Shown: positions 11,589 to 23,131 of the stretch, piece by piece | How positions within the stretch are numbered: position 1 is the first letter of the stretch | Layout of the letters: every line of letters starts with the position of its first letter | Source of the DNA: Sipunculus nudus | Lineage: Eukaryota; Annelida; Sipuncula; Golfingiida; Sipunculidae | Direction: 5' to 3' | Assembly: GCA_026874595.1 (NCBI GenBank) | Contig: CM049311.1 | Coordinates: 8,221,676 to 8,285,675 of the forward strand | Length of the DNA stretch: 64,000 nucleotides | Notes under the pieces: generated by a model | Databases searched by the model: none | What the model saw: the letters and a program-made list of their open reading frames with translations, nothing else | Told to the model about the DNA's origin: nothing | Program-made: the position numbers and the translations under genes

Positions 11589-12037
11589 CATACTTCAGGT
11601 TTGAACTCAATCCGTCAAACCTAACTGGAGTTATCATCTGGAAAAGAATTTGTGGACGGATGGATGGACGGACAGACAGACAGGTCAATTACTAAAGGGC
11701 ACCCGCTTTTCAAGCAGGGCCCTAACAAGGACAGAAGAACATTACCAAAACTAAAACAAAAATCACTTGATAATTCTTGTATACTAAAAACTTTATTCAT
11801 ATCTTAATTTTTAAACAATGAAAGTGATAAAATCGCCTCAACAGACATTTAAGCGACATCAGCTATCACAGTTACAAACTCTGCAGCTGCCTGCTCCAAG
11901 ATATCCAAAACAATACATTTGCACAGTCAGACCCCAACCACTTACACTTAACAATCTTATGCATGTCATTGCATGATAAATTGGATTATACCACCAATTT
12001 TACAAACCACCTACATAAATAATTAAGAAATCAGATC
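11589..12037. repeat. Right ~450-bp direct repeat flanking retrotransposon
   Basis: Near-identical second copy of 8,727-9,180. Its left edge merges with the (ATC)n tail of the LINE, and its right edge (AATCAGATC) continues into sequence absent after the left copy. On the minus strand it carries AATAAA near 11,785, which could serve the MYDGF transcript coming from the right. Confidence 0.8.
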
Positions 12038-12117
12038 ATTATATTTAAAAATAAACCCACTGCACATGCTGTATATAAACTAACAAATTTAGAGTTGAAT
12101 AAAATTTCCTGCATATA

Positions 12118-12188
12118 CAGTGGAACCTGTCTGAGAGACCACCTGTGAATTAAAGACTACGGGTGGTCTTATAATACAGGTTATACTG
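12118..12188. mobile_element. 71-bp mini-MITE with TA duplication
   Basis: Left end CAGTGGAACCTGTCTGAGAG and right end, reverse strand, CAGTATAACCTGTATTATAAG form inverted repeats that fill nearly the whole element. TA flanks both sides (12,116-12,117 and 12,189-12,190). CAGT-type ends with TA duplication suggest a deletion derivative of a pogo/Tigger-like transposon. Confidence 0.55.
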
Positions 12189-12646
12189 TATTTGTATTTA
12201 CAGCTTCAATTATGAGCCAACTTTGAAATCATGAAGACTCCTAGATAAACCATTATCATCTACATGTAGCTGTTATTATACAATAATGTTTACTATTCAT
12301 ACACAGTAATCACATTCAAAACCAGACCTGAATGAAAACAAAACACATGAACAGAATTGGATCGTTTTAGATATCAGTGTGGAAGCCTTACTTATTAAAT
12401 TTAAATTTACTTCAGTCATTAAATTGATGTTTAACTTGAAATTAGTATGAGAGCTTCGCTCAACCATTATATAATGTTAACTGATAATGTACCGGTTATT
12501 AGCATTTAGACTAAACTCATAAAAGAAGCCCAGAATTTCCTACTGAAACCCCCCCTCCCCAAATTATCAATTCTTACAGACAAAATGGGAAAAAGACTCA
12601 CACATCCTTAATTAGTCATGGATGATGACTTTAATAGTTCTAAATA

Positions 12647-12822
12647 CAGTGGAACCCCTCCTTGCGACCCCCTACAACTGCAACCACTAACACAATTATG
12701 ACCAATTTTCTTGGTACCTAAAGTATGATCCAGGTAACTTAGAATTTCACAAATATGGTCACCCCCAAATAACGGCCACTTTGGTCAGTCCCCAAGGTGG
12801 TCGTTACAGTGGGGCTCCACTG
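12647..12822. mobile_element. 176-bp MITE with TA duplication
   Basis: CAGTGGAACCCCTCC at the left and CAGTGGAGCCCCAC (reverse strand) at the right, each bordered by TA (12,645-12,646, 12,823-12,824). The terminal 10 bases match the 71-bp element 460 bp away, so both belong to related pogo/Tigger-like families. It lies just downstream of the MYDGF stop codon, in the probable 3' UTR. Confidence 0.65.
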
Positions 12823-12909
12823 TATATTGAAGATCATTCATGTGAGTGAGAGTTGAATGCTGAGATGTTTTATCAACTGGACCCCTTCTATACGTCTTTC
12901 ACTCTGCCA

Positions 12910-15900
12910 TTACAGCTCCTGTTTAGAGACCATCGCCCTGATTCTCACTGCAGACAGCTGTGATCCAAACTTGCCCTCTACATGGGAAACTGGAAATATA
13001 AACATGGTTATAATAAACACTGTGCTTGTTAATTTAATGAATATTCATTTAGATAAATAGATCTGCCAAACAAAGGTATTTATCCAAACAAAGGCAATAT
13101 GGTTATCAGGTTCAAGAATGAATTTCTTTATTAAAAGGTGATTTATCCTGGGCTTGTGGGAGAAAGCAAATGCCCAGTGTTATCTACCTTTTACATTAAA
13201 ACGTAAACAGATAAAATCAAAGATGTCTTAAGTGGTAATGTCTGTACCTGCTTGTAAACTGGTTTGATAAGTTGCTTTCCTGACATGAACTGCTAGTCAC
13301 AATGCTACCATCTGGTGGTTGAATCCCTTAGTATCTCAACACACATTTTCCACACAGATTTACCACTGCTGAATCATGCTTTATTTCATACAAAAATATG
13401 TACACCTACAGATTAAGACTAATAATATATCAGTTGTTACTCACCTGCATTATCTTTTTTGTCAATGTTGTACTCTGCGGGTCCAAGTGATCTTCCTGCT
13501 TCTCCCTGGAATAAAATTATCATCCAGTCACCTTAAAAATGCCTCAAAACTTTCTACAATATATTTCATATTTTCAATGAAAAAGGATGACAGTGGCAAC
13601 AACGAATAAGGCACGGCCAAGAAATGTTCATGTTTCAGTCATGAAGTCACCTGCCTGCTGAAGTCATGACCCATTCATTTCAAGCAAATACCCACCATCC
13701 AGATAAAAATATATAAATTATTTGCATAAGTTATAAACCTGTTTTTATGATATCTTCCATTTCTTAAAAATGTTAATAATTGTTTCTCATATTATTTTTT
13801 AACAGATGGAAAATATTATATTTGTTTAGCATTATAGGCAGTAAGTTTAGTCAGTGACAAACAAAAGTTTTATATTATATTATCATAAAAGATAGAATAA
13901 CTTTCTTTTGAATTGGGATAGGGTTGGGCTTTTTCTTCTTTAAATATGTTACAAATTGATAGTGATCCCTGGTTGACATATTCTTGCAAGCAAACTATAA
14001 TCAATAATGCCCGGACCTGCTTATCATGGAGCATGTCATCATTGGTACCCCTGTGCCGTGAATAATCACATCCCTTATTGAGGCTGTGAGCCTGGTACCA
14101 AAGAATAATTGATCTATGATCTATATATTTTTTCAAGATTTTGGGAGCTCAGGCTGCTTGTTAATGTCAGACCTAAACACATAATTCACATATAACAAAC
14201 TAACCAGTGATTCTTGAGACTTCTGTGGAGTGTTTATATGACTATTCAGAATGATCATGTGACCAGCTGGAATGGTCATGTGACTAACTGGAATGGTCAT
14301 GTGACTATTTAGTAAGATCGTTATATATGACATGACTCCCTTACCTCAGCATCACCTTCTATTATTTTTGCACCTTGGATCTGAAGGCTGAACTGTTCAA
14401 AGAATAGATAGGACTGACCACCAGGGCGAGCCACTGAACAGACTACATGGCTACCATCTTGTTCTACACTGATTGTCCATTCCTGTGGAATAAAAACAAT
14501 AGTGGTTTAGAAAAGGAGACACACAGGAGAGATATTTTAAAATTTTAATAGAATAAAAGTATGCTTATAGTAGCCATGGTACAATGCTGATGGCAATGTA
14601 TTCTAATTTTTTATTAATATTGACACTGGCATTAGTCTTAATTATCCAGTATAATTGTATTTATGTGACAGTTATGTAGCATTGATTTAAAGAGTGTACA
14701 CATTCAGTGTCTCATTTTCTATCTTAGATATTTCTTTTTTAAAATATAACATCAAGAGCTTCAAATATAGCAACATCTGATGAAATAGTATTAAAACTCA
14801 GCAGGTCAACATTTTCATCAAAACCATGGACTTAACATTTTTTTCAAGTCAATGGAGATCAAAATTTCAAATAAAGATATGCAGGTCCAAGGACAGAGGA
14901 CCTCGTGTAGTGTAGGGACCAATGTTCAGTTGCAATTTAACAGAAATCTGTAGAACTTTTTTGAACTCAATTTTAAAAAAAAGCATTAAAGACAGACAGG
15001 TAACCTTTTTACAATGGCACATCTACATGTCATGAAAGGGGCTCTAATAAAATTACCAAATACCTAGTCTCTTCTGTCCTCACCATATGTTCTGAATTCA
15101 CAGGAAAGGTTAAACAGATTTACTAAAAAAAAAATAGTCTCAAATGATCTTAGCTTAATCTAAAATTATCTGTAAAGCCAAATCAATATTTACATTAAGT
15201 ATGTGATACATAGTTACCTCTTTTGTGCCTCCTTGACATGCATAAACAAACTTGCATTGTAGGTTGCCCTGGAATGATAATAAACAGATGTAAGTTAAAT
15301 GACTATACATGTCAACCATGATAAGGTGCAAGGGAAAGGATTACAATAAAGATTATGCAAAATGAAAGAAGTGCTTATTAAGAAGTGATGAACAATATTT
15401 TGCCATGACTGGTGCCATTGGTGTGGTATGCAAGAAGAGCCCATACCCAGTAATTTGTCATAGCTGTTGATTTGTATAACTTTGTTGAGACATGTTTGAA
15501 ATAAAAGCAAAGATGTCTATGGCCACACCTTAGTGTGATATATAAGTATCTTGCATGATTTGACAAAGTCCGACTGCCATAAAGTCACAGTTTCAAAACT
15601 GACATAATTGATTTAAATTAGAGTTTTTTTGGTGTTTAAAAACAGGTGATATTTTGAAAATGTTTAATTTGTCCGCAATAAGACCATGCATGGTAATTTT
15701 TTGAGTTTCCAGATTCATGAATAGCCTAGCCCGACATGTACAGACTCCATTGATTGAACTTGATTCATCTGTGATGGAGTCCGACATCCGGCAGGGAGAG
15801 TTCACCCTGCAGTACTTAGAGGGACCTGTAACATGAAATACTAGTGCTTGTTGTGCGATGGGAAGCAATCTTGCATTCATATATAGAAATAAACTTAATA

Positions 15901-16813
15901 TGTATCAAATTATACTGATATATCACCATTATGTGCGCCTGTAGATGTTTTTTATCCTTTGAACTCTCGGAGTTCAGTTGTTGCGATCCTTCCATGCGGG
16001 AGTTGCATATATGCCTGACGGAGACGAAGCAATATATGATTTCATTCAGAGTAAGTGCCCACACTTTCTTACATACTGATCATTCAGCAAAATATTTGGT
16101 CCCAATGGAGTCTAAGCATCTGTATCAATGATAATATGTGGGGGTTGTTTGGTTTCCTCATGCTACATAAAGCATTTACGTGTCAGAGGGTATCATGGAT
16201 CTATGCAAACTTGCATAGTATAAACTCTCCCCCCCCCCCCCCCACGGGCTGTAGCACTTGATACATGTTCACTATAAGTCAGCGCTGCAGACCAGCAAGA
16301 TATAGCCCTGTCAGAACAAAAAATCCTACATCATTTATTAAATAAACAGCCAGGCATATTTCTGCTGACTGCACCAGCTAATTAAGCTAAATCTGATGCA
16401 CGCTGTATCACATGGCAACCAATGTCTGCTTGCAATTTTTTTTTACCCTCCCCCCCCCCCCCCAACTTGAACAAGCACCAGTAGTTGGCACTAGTTGCTA
16501 AATGATCACTGAATTAGGCTAAGACACTGGCCTTATTATGCTTTCTAACGACAAATAATATGTTGGTGGTATCTTGTCTTCTTCACACCATGAAACTCCA
16601 GGTTGATGCTGGAAATGAAATCATGAACTTTGGGCGCAAGCGATAATACAAGTTCTTCACAGTGATACTTACCAAGCCATGTTCATACTCTTGCACGTGA
16701 CCTCCTGGTTTTACGTCAAAATTAACCATAGAAGTCTCGCTGAGGGCAGAACACAACAAACAGACTGTAACCAAACAGAAAACCAGCTCGCCGGCCCCCA
16801 CCATGGTAGCCAT
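12910..16813 (-). CDS. MYDGF: Myeloid-derived growth factor homologue, 5 exons
   Basis: Secretory-pathway protein of the MYDGF (C19orf10) family. Coding exons, high to low: 16,813-16,673, 15,268-15,218, 14,482-14,345, 13,505-13,445 and 12,989-12,910. All junctions are AG/GT and keep frame, giving 156 aa, close to the vertebrate length. Exon 1 encodes a signal peptide (hydrophobic VFCLVTVCLLCSAL) then NFDVKPGGHVQEYEHGL, matching the family's FDVRPGG start. Exon 2 has CKFVYACQGGTKE, exon 3 EWTISV and RPGGQSYLFFEQF. Exon 5 ends SKQEL, an ER-retention-like tail comparable to the RTEL of mammalian MYDGF. An in-frame ATG three codons after the chosen start is also possible. Family identity comes from remembered similarity at several separate exons, so I am confident. 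Confidence 0.93.
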
Positions 16814-17564
16814 TTCTCTCTGTTTGTGTCAGCCAGTAGATTCTTGCCAGCACCGTGAAGGTCAAGGCCAGGGAACGACCGAAGCTCTTCGGTTATTTCC
16901 GTATCGCTGCCTCGGGAAAAAAAAAGTTGGGAAACTCATGTTCAATTTCTGGTCCACGCGCATGTTCTTTGCCAAAGTCCCACTCGCAGAGTAGGCCTAA
17001 TGACTATGGATATCACGAGAATGGTAGAGGGGCCTACCGTTTCCGAATTTCACTATTATTAGTCTAGTAACATAAGGTTGAACCCGGAATAAATTGCAAC
17101 AGAAATGAAACCAACTGTAGCCTATAGCCTATAGCCTATGCCTACAGCCTATAGCTATAGGCTGAGAACCTTATTCAGAAAATTAGGGACCTATGGAGAA
17201 TAACATAGGTCTATCACAAGTCCCATTGGGCGAAAGTCATTTAATTTGATCATTTTTAATTGGCTAATTAACGATTATGATTTACTTTAATTGGCTGCAC
17301 ATTGTCATATTAGGCCCCAGCTTTGTCTTTAAAATAGGCTACCCCTGTAAGTGACCACTAATTTGAAAGATCTCGATCTTCCTTACCTGACGATTTAAAA
17401 TTGACTATAAGATGAAAGTTTACCAATATTTTATGTCGATTTAGAGTACATTGACCAGTGCAGGGCTCGACAATAGCACTTGTCTATTTGCCTAGTCGGT
17501 TGGGAATATTGTGAGAACAACTTGCCCCATTGTCTGGGCCTTTATATATATATATATATGTATA

Positions 17565-17616
<52 letters not shown>

Positions 17617-17658
17617 CCTATCAGACCATGCATGCCCATAACACAGTTCAAGGGTAGG

Positions 17659-17699
<41 letters not shown>

Positions 17700-17930
17700 T
17701 CAATAAATGAGCTATGTGTACACATTACAAACAAATGCATTATGGGCCTAGTGCAGGCCTGAGTTTTATGATAAATAATTCTACAGATATAAATTTTCCC
17801 TTTCTGCTTTTTCTTTTCCCTTTTTTTTTTTTCTTTTAACTTTTCTTCTTCCTCCCCGTTCTCTTCTTCCCTCTTTTCTTTCTTTACTTCCTTTTTTCCC
17901 TCCCCGATTTTTTTGCCCACTTTCCATTTT

Positions 17931-17960
17931 TGGGGGTCCGGGGGTTGGGGGGTAGGGGGG
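17931..17960 (+). other. G-quadruplex candidate beside polypyrimidine tract
   Basis: Four runs of at least five G separated by 2-3 bases lie within 30 bp (GGGGGTCCGGGGG, TT, GGGGGG, TA, GGGGGG), directly after about 130 bp of almost pure pyrimidine (17,795-17,925). This meets the usual pattern for a very stable G-quadruplex on the plus strand. Confidence 0.6.
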
Positions 17961-18539
17961 CTGCCCGCCTCCCACCACCGGCCATCCCTCCGGACACGCC
18001 ACTGACTTCCAAATATTATTGATGACGATCAGTGCAAAGATGATTATATAATTACAAATCTGTTTTTAGAGTGTGTATACATGCACGAACATGCATGCAT
18101 ATATTACATATAATTATATTATATATAATTATCTTGATACCGCAAATATGACAGAATATAGTGACAACACCATAATGACGATAGGCTTCGTTTGAAAGTG
18201 GCAATGTTTATGCGACCATTGCTGCCGGGCCGTAAAGCTGAAATAACGACATGTATGAGCATTCTAGCTCCTGCCTCTTGGCTGGGTTAGGCCTACTATA
18301 TAGGTAATACCGAATCGCTTTGAACATTGCACCAAGGAGTTCTTTATATGTTTCCGCTCTCCAAAATTCTTTCATTAATAACCAGTGATATTAAAATATA
18401 CATCTTTAAAGTGAAAATGTGTCGCTTTTGCATGCCAGTGCATTCTGGAACCGAAATAAAAATAAAGATATTCCATTAGGTTATAAACATAATATATATA
18501 GTGTATACTAGCTACTTAGGAATTTTCGATCAGTGGATA

Positions 18540-18591
<52 letters not shown>

Positions 18592-20045
18592 ACAATTAAT
18601 TTTATATATTTTTCAATAAACAGCTGCTAAAGTGTTTTATGGTATGACACCAGAGCTTTATAAATATACAAATAGGGGAAATGTATACTATCAGTTCAAT
18701 GAGCAAATCTTGGAATTTAGTTGAGAGTTCACTCATTTAAGTTCATCAGATTTTCCCGGGTAACTTAAATTTTACACCTGCAATATAATAAAATAACGCT
18801 TAAAAGGCAACATGTATATCAAAATACTCTTTGTTCCTGTGAATAATTGTTGCAATCAGAAGAAAAAAAAGCTTTTTAGTTAACCAACAGTGACATCTGG
18901 CGAGTAAAGAGAGTACAAGTAAACAAGTTGATTGCTGCTTCCAGAGGGGGCGGAGGTGTTGAATGAGTTCACAAACGTTCGGTCGAATATTTGTTTACAA
19001 TTTGGTTTGCTATATATTTCCAGTTAATAAAAAAATAGGAATCGATTTCATTGCAATGTTTATACACTGTACGATTATAAATATAAATCTGCATGTGATA
19101 TTTTAAGAATCGGTAATTACTGCGTGGCGGTGTAAAATTTCACACCAGCCAATCCAACTTCTTGTAACAACAACATTCACCCCCACCACACGCGGGGCGT
19201 TTTACAAGGCAGACACACAGCCTTATATGGCAATTATGGAAGGCTGTCAATCATAGTTGGAGCAGACGACGGGTTTCTAAATCGAGGGAACACCTCATTA
19301 TTCAGAGCGACCATTCATGAACCGGAGCCAGGGGCGATAAACACTCATATAGCAGGTTTGTAGACTTCAACATTACTCTCTCACAAGTTATAATTAGTTG
19401 TAGAAACAACTTCAAAGGTTGCGTAGAAGTTGAAGTGCTTGCCGAATGACTGGGCCAGCCAGTGTGGACCTCGGATATTGCTGTCGCAAGGCAGGACTGG
19501 ACTGCAGCGGACGTCACTTACGACCGCTTGTATTGCACGTGAACATGCAGTACAGGATTGGTGGTAATTTATGGCCTCTTTTGTTTTTTGGTTCAGACGA
19601 TTAACTCTAGTGGAATGCTACTGGTGAACAATTTGTTAAATACAGGACAGTTCTTCCACAATATTTATTTCAGTATTTAGTTCGTAATATTTTGAATATT
19701 AAATAATCAGAACAAATATTTTTTTTTGGATAAAAGTGGTTATTATTGGATCCAGCAATTCATGCTGATCAACTATTATGGACTGATTTAAAATTGGGCG
19801 TGTAGGCTATGTTTCCTTTTCTGGACATAACAAAATCTGGGAAAATAGAATAATAAACATTGAATAGTGAAAAGCAGTGGGTCTTACATGATTTTCTTCC
19901 AGATACTAATGTGAGAGTTGTGTATAAAGTTGTGTATCCCTGCGCCCCTCCACCCCCAGTCTTTAGGTCCTGTATCTGTCATTGGCTGATGACCTCATAA
20001 GGGTGAGTCCATTTTACAGCAAGGGGTTCAGGCATTTTACCTATC

Positions 20046-20590
20046 ATCATATCATAGACATAGGTGCTTGAAATGCTATTGGTGTAGATTTTGGTTACAT
20101 TTGTTACTTTTCTGGGTCATATCCTTACAACTATTACTTATCTGACATTTTCTGAGCGTTTTCACACTCTGTGGTCTATCTAATTATTATTTACTTAAAA
20201 TTTGAGATAGGCAGGCCAATTAAGAAGCCTTTGTCTTTAGGTCTGGCAGCCAATTATGGCATAGCAACCGAGGAAGCACTTTCAGATTGTGGGATATGTT
20301 TATTACTGGAATGTTCAAATGGGGACAAAGTTGACGAAGCAATGGTTCAGTCAATCATGCATGTACTTTAAATTTAGCAAGAAAGCAATGTTCCCTGGCT
20401 GTCGGGCCTATCAACTGGGGCTTCTTGCCTGCCTATCTCAAATATTAAGTAAATAAGCGATGGACCATATAGTGCAAAAAGTGCTAGGAAAATGTCAGAT
20501 AAGTATTAGTTTTAAGGAAATGACCCAGAAAAGTAACAAAATTAAACCAAAATCTTATAGCAATTCAAGCCCCTGTGATCATATAATGAA
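20046..20590. mobile_element. Foldback/MITE-like inverted repeat, ~180-bp arms
   Basis: The left arm, ending GAGATAGGCAGGCC..AAGAAGCC at 20,229, and the right arm, starting GGCTTCTTGCCTGCCTATCTC at 20,420, are imperfect reverse complements over about 170-180 bp. For example CTTTTCTGGGTCAT with CTTATCTGACATTTTC on the left is matched on the right. About 190 bp separate the arms. I could not define a target duplication or superfamily. Confidence 0.6.
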
Positions 20591-21874
20591 ACCAATAATA
20601 AATAATTCTGATGTTATTTGCATTCACGGAACAATTTAAACCTAAGACTGATAATTCAGTCTTGCCAAACTTAGCATAGGTACACACAAATTATAGCAAT
20701 GTTTAAATAAATACAATCATGATACAGATCAAGTCATCTGCCACATTGAATATCATCTTCATAGACACTTGCCAGCCCCTGTGTGTTTTCTTTTTGTATT
20801 CCTTTTAATGTCCATCACAAATAAAGTCAGACACAACCTACCAAAACATTTAAAAGTTAGAGTAAGCATGTAATGCTTAAAACTTTATCTGAAGTAAACA
20901 AGTACATGTAGAACTATTTGTCTGACTCACAACCCTCCCCCACCCCCACCCCCAAGCATGAGTGTAAGGTCTATTATAGTGGTAGAAACTGGTTGTCAAA
21001 TCATGTTCCATGATTGAAAGAAAAAAGACTGATAATAAATCATTAATGAAATATTTTATATCACTGTGATTTTTGCTGTAAAGAATTATACTTAAAAAAA
21101 ACTGACCAAGTAAATTCAGTCTTTGAAAGGTCACAGTAACTGCTAGTTTGTTGACACCTGTTCGCTGCACAAGGTTTCTTTTTTCAGTTGGAATTTATTA
21201 TTCTCTACTTTTGTTTAACATTTTTCTAACAAGGTTGCACTTTTTGGCTGGATATGAAAATGATGTGATCAAAATTTTTTGATCCATGTCCACACATAAT
21301 CGTTTGATATCAATTATGCAGAAATGCAACCAATTAATTATGACAGAAACTGACCAGTTATTGATATAATCAATTAAACAGCACACCACTGGTCTGTTAC
21401 CTTATGTACCTGCAATTAACTGTCAAATATCTCTTCAAAATAGAAGTAATTTGATATTTGGCACCACCCCATAGAGAGTCTGACACTGCAGTCAGCCAAT
21501 GATATCAAAGTGAATACAGTGATAAAAAGCTTGTGCAGGTTTTAATAATGTATTGGTTTTATATATATGTTCAGAACTACTGGTATTGTATGGTTTTTTT
21601 TCCTTAAAAAGATGCCTAATATTTGCAGTGTTGTATGGAACTCTGGCTGCTGACATCTGGTATGTTAGAGTAAATTGTAATTATTCTAATGTTGCATTTT
21701 TTGTAGATTTGAAGTACCGAGTCAGTTAAGACATAAAAAGGGTGAACCTGACCAACACATAGCAAAACTTGGTTCAAACATGCTCAGTTTTGATTTACTT
21801 TTATGGTTATATTACACTTTGTGTTTTTATTGTGACCTGTTTTCACTTTTTCAGGTTTTAACCCCTAATCATGA

Positions 21875-23131
21875 ATGGGTTCCTATCACAAGTCCAGGAC
21901 CAAGTCACATGATGGCCTTCTTATTCACACCGCTGTCACAAACAATGATCATTTCCTGGTCAAACACCTGATATCTTCAGGCCACAGCGTCAATTATGTA
22001 AAAAATGGTGAAGCCCCAATCCATATCGCTTCACGTTGTGGTTATACAAATATAGTGCAGAGTCTGGCTGAGGTTTCGCAATGTAATCTGGGGAAACGTA
22101 ATAGCCGACATGTCAGTGCACTGCATATGGCAATAGCCAATGACCATCTAGGTGTTGTTAAAGTTTTATTATCTAAAGGAGCACCAGTTGATCTTCCTGC
22201 TGTAAAAACAGCGATCTTAGCAGGGAAATTAGATTTCATTAACGAGTTGTCAGATTGGTTTGATATTGACTCATATCTCCCATGCCAGCACACAGCTCTG
22301 ACATTAGCAGTGTCTGTTGGATCTTTACAGATTGTATCAGAATTGCTGGATTGTGGGTGTGATCCAGATAAACCTGATTTGACCAATCGGACACCAGCAG
22401 GACTAGCGGTTCAATCTGGTTATCAGAAAATTTTGGAAATAATCTTGGAGGCAGGGGCAGATGTCAATATTCCTAGTTTTCAAGATGGCAGTTATAAAAG
22501 CCTGCTGCACATAGCAACTATCAAGGGTGATATATCAGTCATTAAATTACTGATTGCACACGACTGCAACATTGATTTCCAAACTGAAAGTGGTGAAAGT
22601 TGTCTGCACATTGCTGCAGGAGTTGGAAATTTAGAGATCGTCAATGTTTTACTTGAGGCAGGGGCCTCACCCGATCTCACACTGATCAATGTAGAAGAGA
22701 CACCACTTTTCAGCGCAATTTGCAAAGCTCCGGAGGTTTCAGGTATAACAGTATGCAAGGCTCTGGTTCAAGGAGGTTGTAATATCAACCACATCAACAG
22801 CAGAAACCAAACAGCCGTCCAGGTGGCTGTAGACTTGGAGAGAAGTCAGATTCTCCACATGCTTCTGTTAGCTGACTGTTCGTTACGGTACGGCACCTGG
22901 ATGACTCGTGAGCTTGATGTCTACATTATATGTAAAGATTTTGGTCGGCCTGATATTCTGCAGCTTTTCTGCCAGATCATTCGTCACCCTCTGAGTTTAC
23001 AGCAGCTCTGCCGCCGGTCTCTATCCACAGCAATAGGAGTACCATATTTCAGAGCTGTCGAGTTGCTTCCACTGCCAACATCACAGAAAGAATTCCTTCT
23101 CTACCCAGAGCTAGACATCTTCAGCAACTGA
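21875..23131 (+). CDS. Ankyrin-repeat SOCS-box (ASB-like) protein, 418 aa
   Basis: A probable substrate adaptor of an Elongin B/C-Cullin 5 ubiquitin ligase. Ankyrin repeats occupy about residues 45-335 (recognisable helices at APIHIASRCG, SALHMAIAND, SLLHIATIKG, SCLHIAAGVG). A SOCS box follows at about 372-411: BC box SLQQLCRRSL (374-383) with the expected Leu and Cys, and a Cul5-type LPLP at 398-401. The start follows a splice acceptor (TTTTTCAG at 21,847-21,854), and an in-frame TGA sits immediately upstream at 21,872, so ATG 21,875 is the first usable in-frame start. An overlapping out-of-frame ATG lies 4 bp upstream. An AATAAA at 23,682 would end the 3' UTR. The paralogues at 24,012 and 30,542 are clearly more distant. 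The target substrate is unknown. Confidence 0.85.
   Translation: MGSYHKSRTKSHDGLLIHTAVTNNDHFLVKHLISSGHSVNYVKNGEAPIHIASRCGYTNIVQSLAEVSQCNLGKRNSRHVSALHMAIANDHLGVVKVLLSKGAPVDLPAVKTAILAGKLDFINELSDWFDIDSYLPCQHTALTLAVSVGSLQIVSELLDCGCDPDKPDLTNRTPAGLAVQSGYQKILEIILEAGADVNIPSFQDGSYKSLLHIATIKGDISVIKLLIAHDCNIDFQTESGESCLHIAAGVGNLEIVNVLLEAGASPDLTLINVEETPLFSAICKAPEVSGITVCKALVQGGCNINHINSRNQTAVQVAVDLERSQILHMLLLADCSLRYGTWMTRELDVYIICKDFGRPDILQLFCQIIRHPLSLQQLCRRSLSTAIGVPYFRAVELLPLPTSQKEFLLYPELDIFSN

Larger units (their letters stand above)
16814..21854. other. Repeat-rich intergenic region
   Basis: No coding exon recognised. Contents: AGCCTAT short tandem repeat near 17,116-17,162; TA microsatellites at 17,537-17,613, 17,660-17,698 and 18,541-18,588; a polypyrimidine tract and G-rich block at 17,795-17,960; and a foldback element at 20,046-20,590. 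The segment 19,100-19,600, with higher GC and a GACGTCAC sequence near 19,510, could hold a promoter or 5' UTR exon for the ankyrin gene at 21,875. That is only a guess. Confidence 0.4.

Noticed and set aside
8727-12037. LTR retrotransposon interpretation of the 450-bp direct repeats
   Set aside because: The enclosed RT frame and CCHC cluster are of non-LTR type. The repeats lack TG..CA ends, a tRNA primer-binding site and a polypurine tract, and no gag, protease or integrase is visible.
17660-18002. Lys/Glu-rich minus-strand proteins
   Set aside because: Product of the polypyrimidine tract (complement rich in GAA/AAG codons) next to a TA microsatellite.
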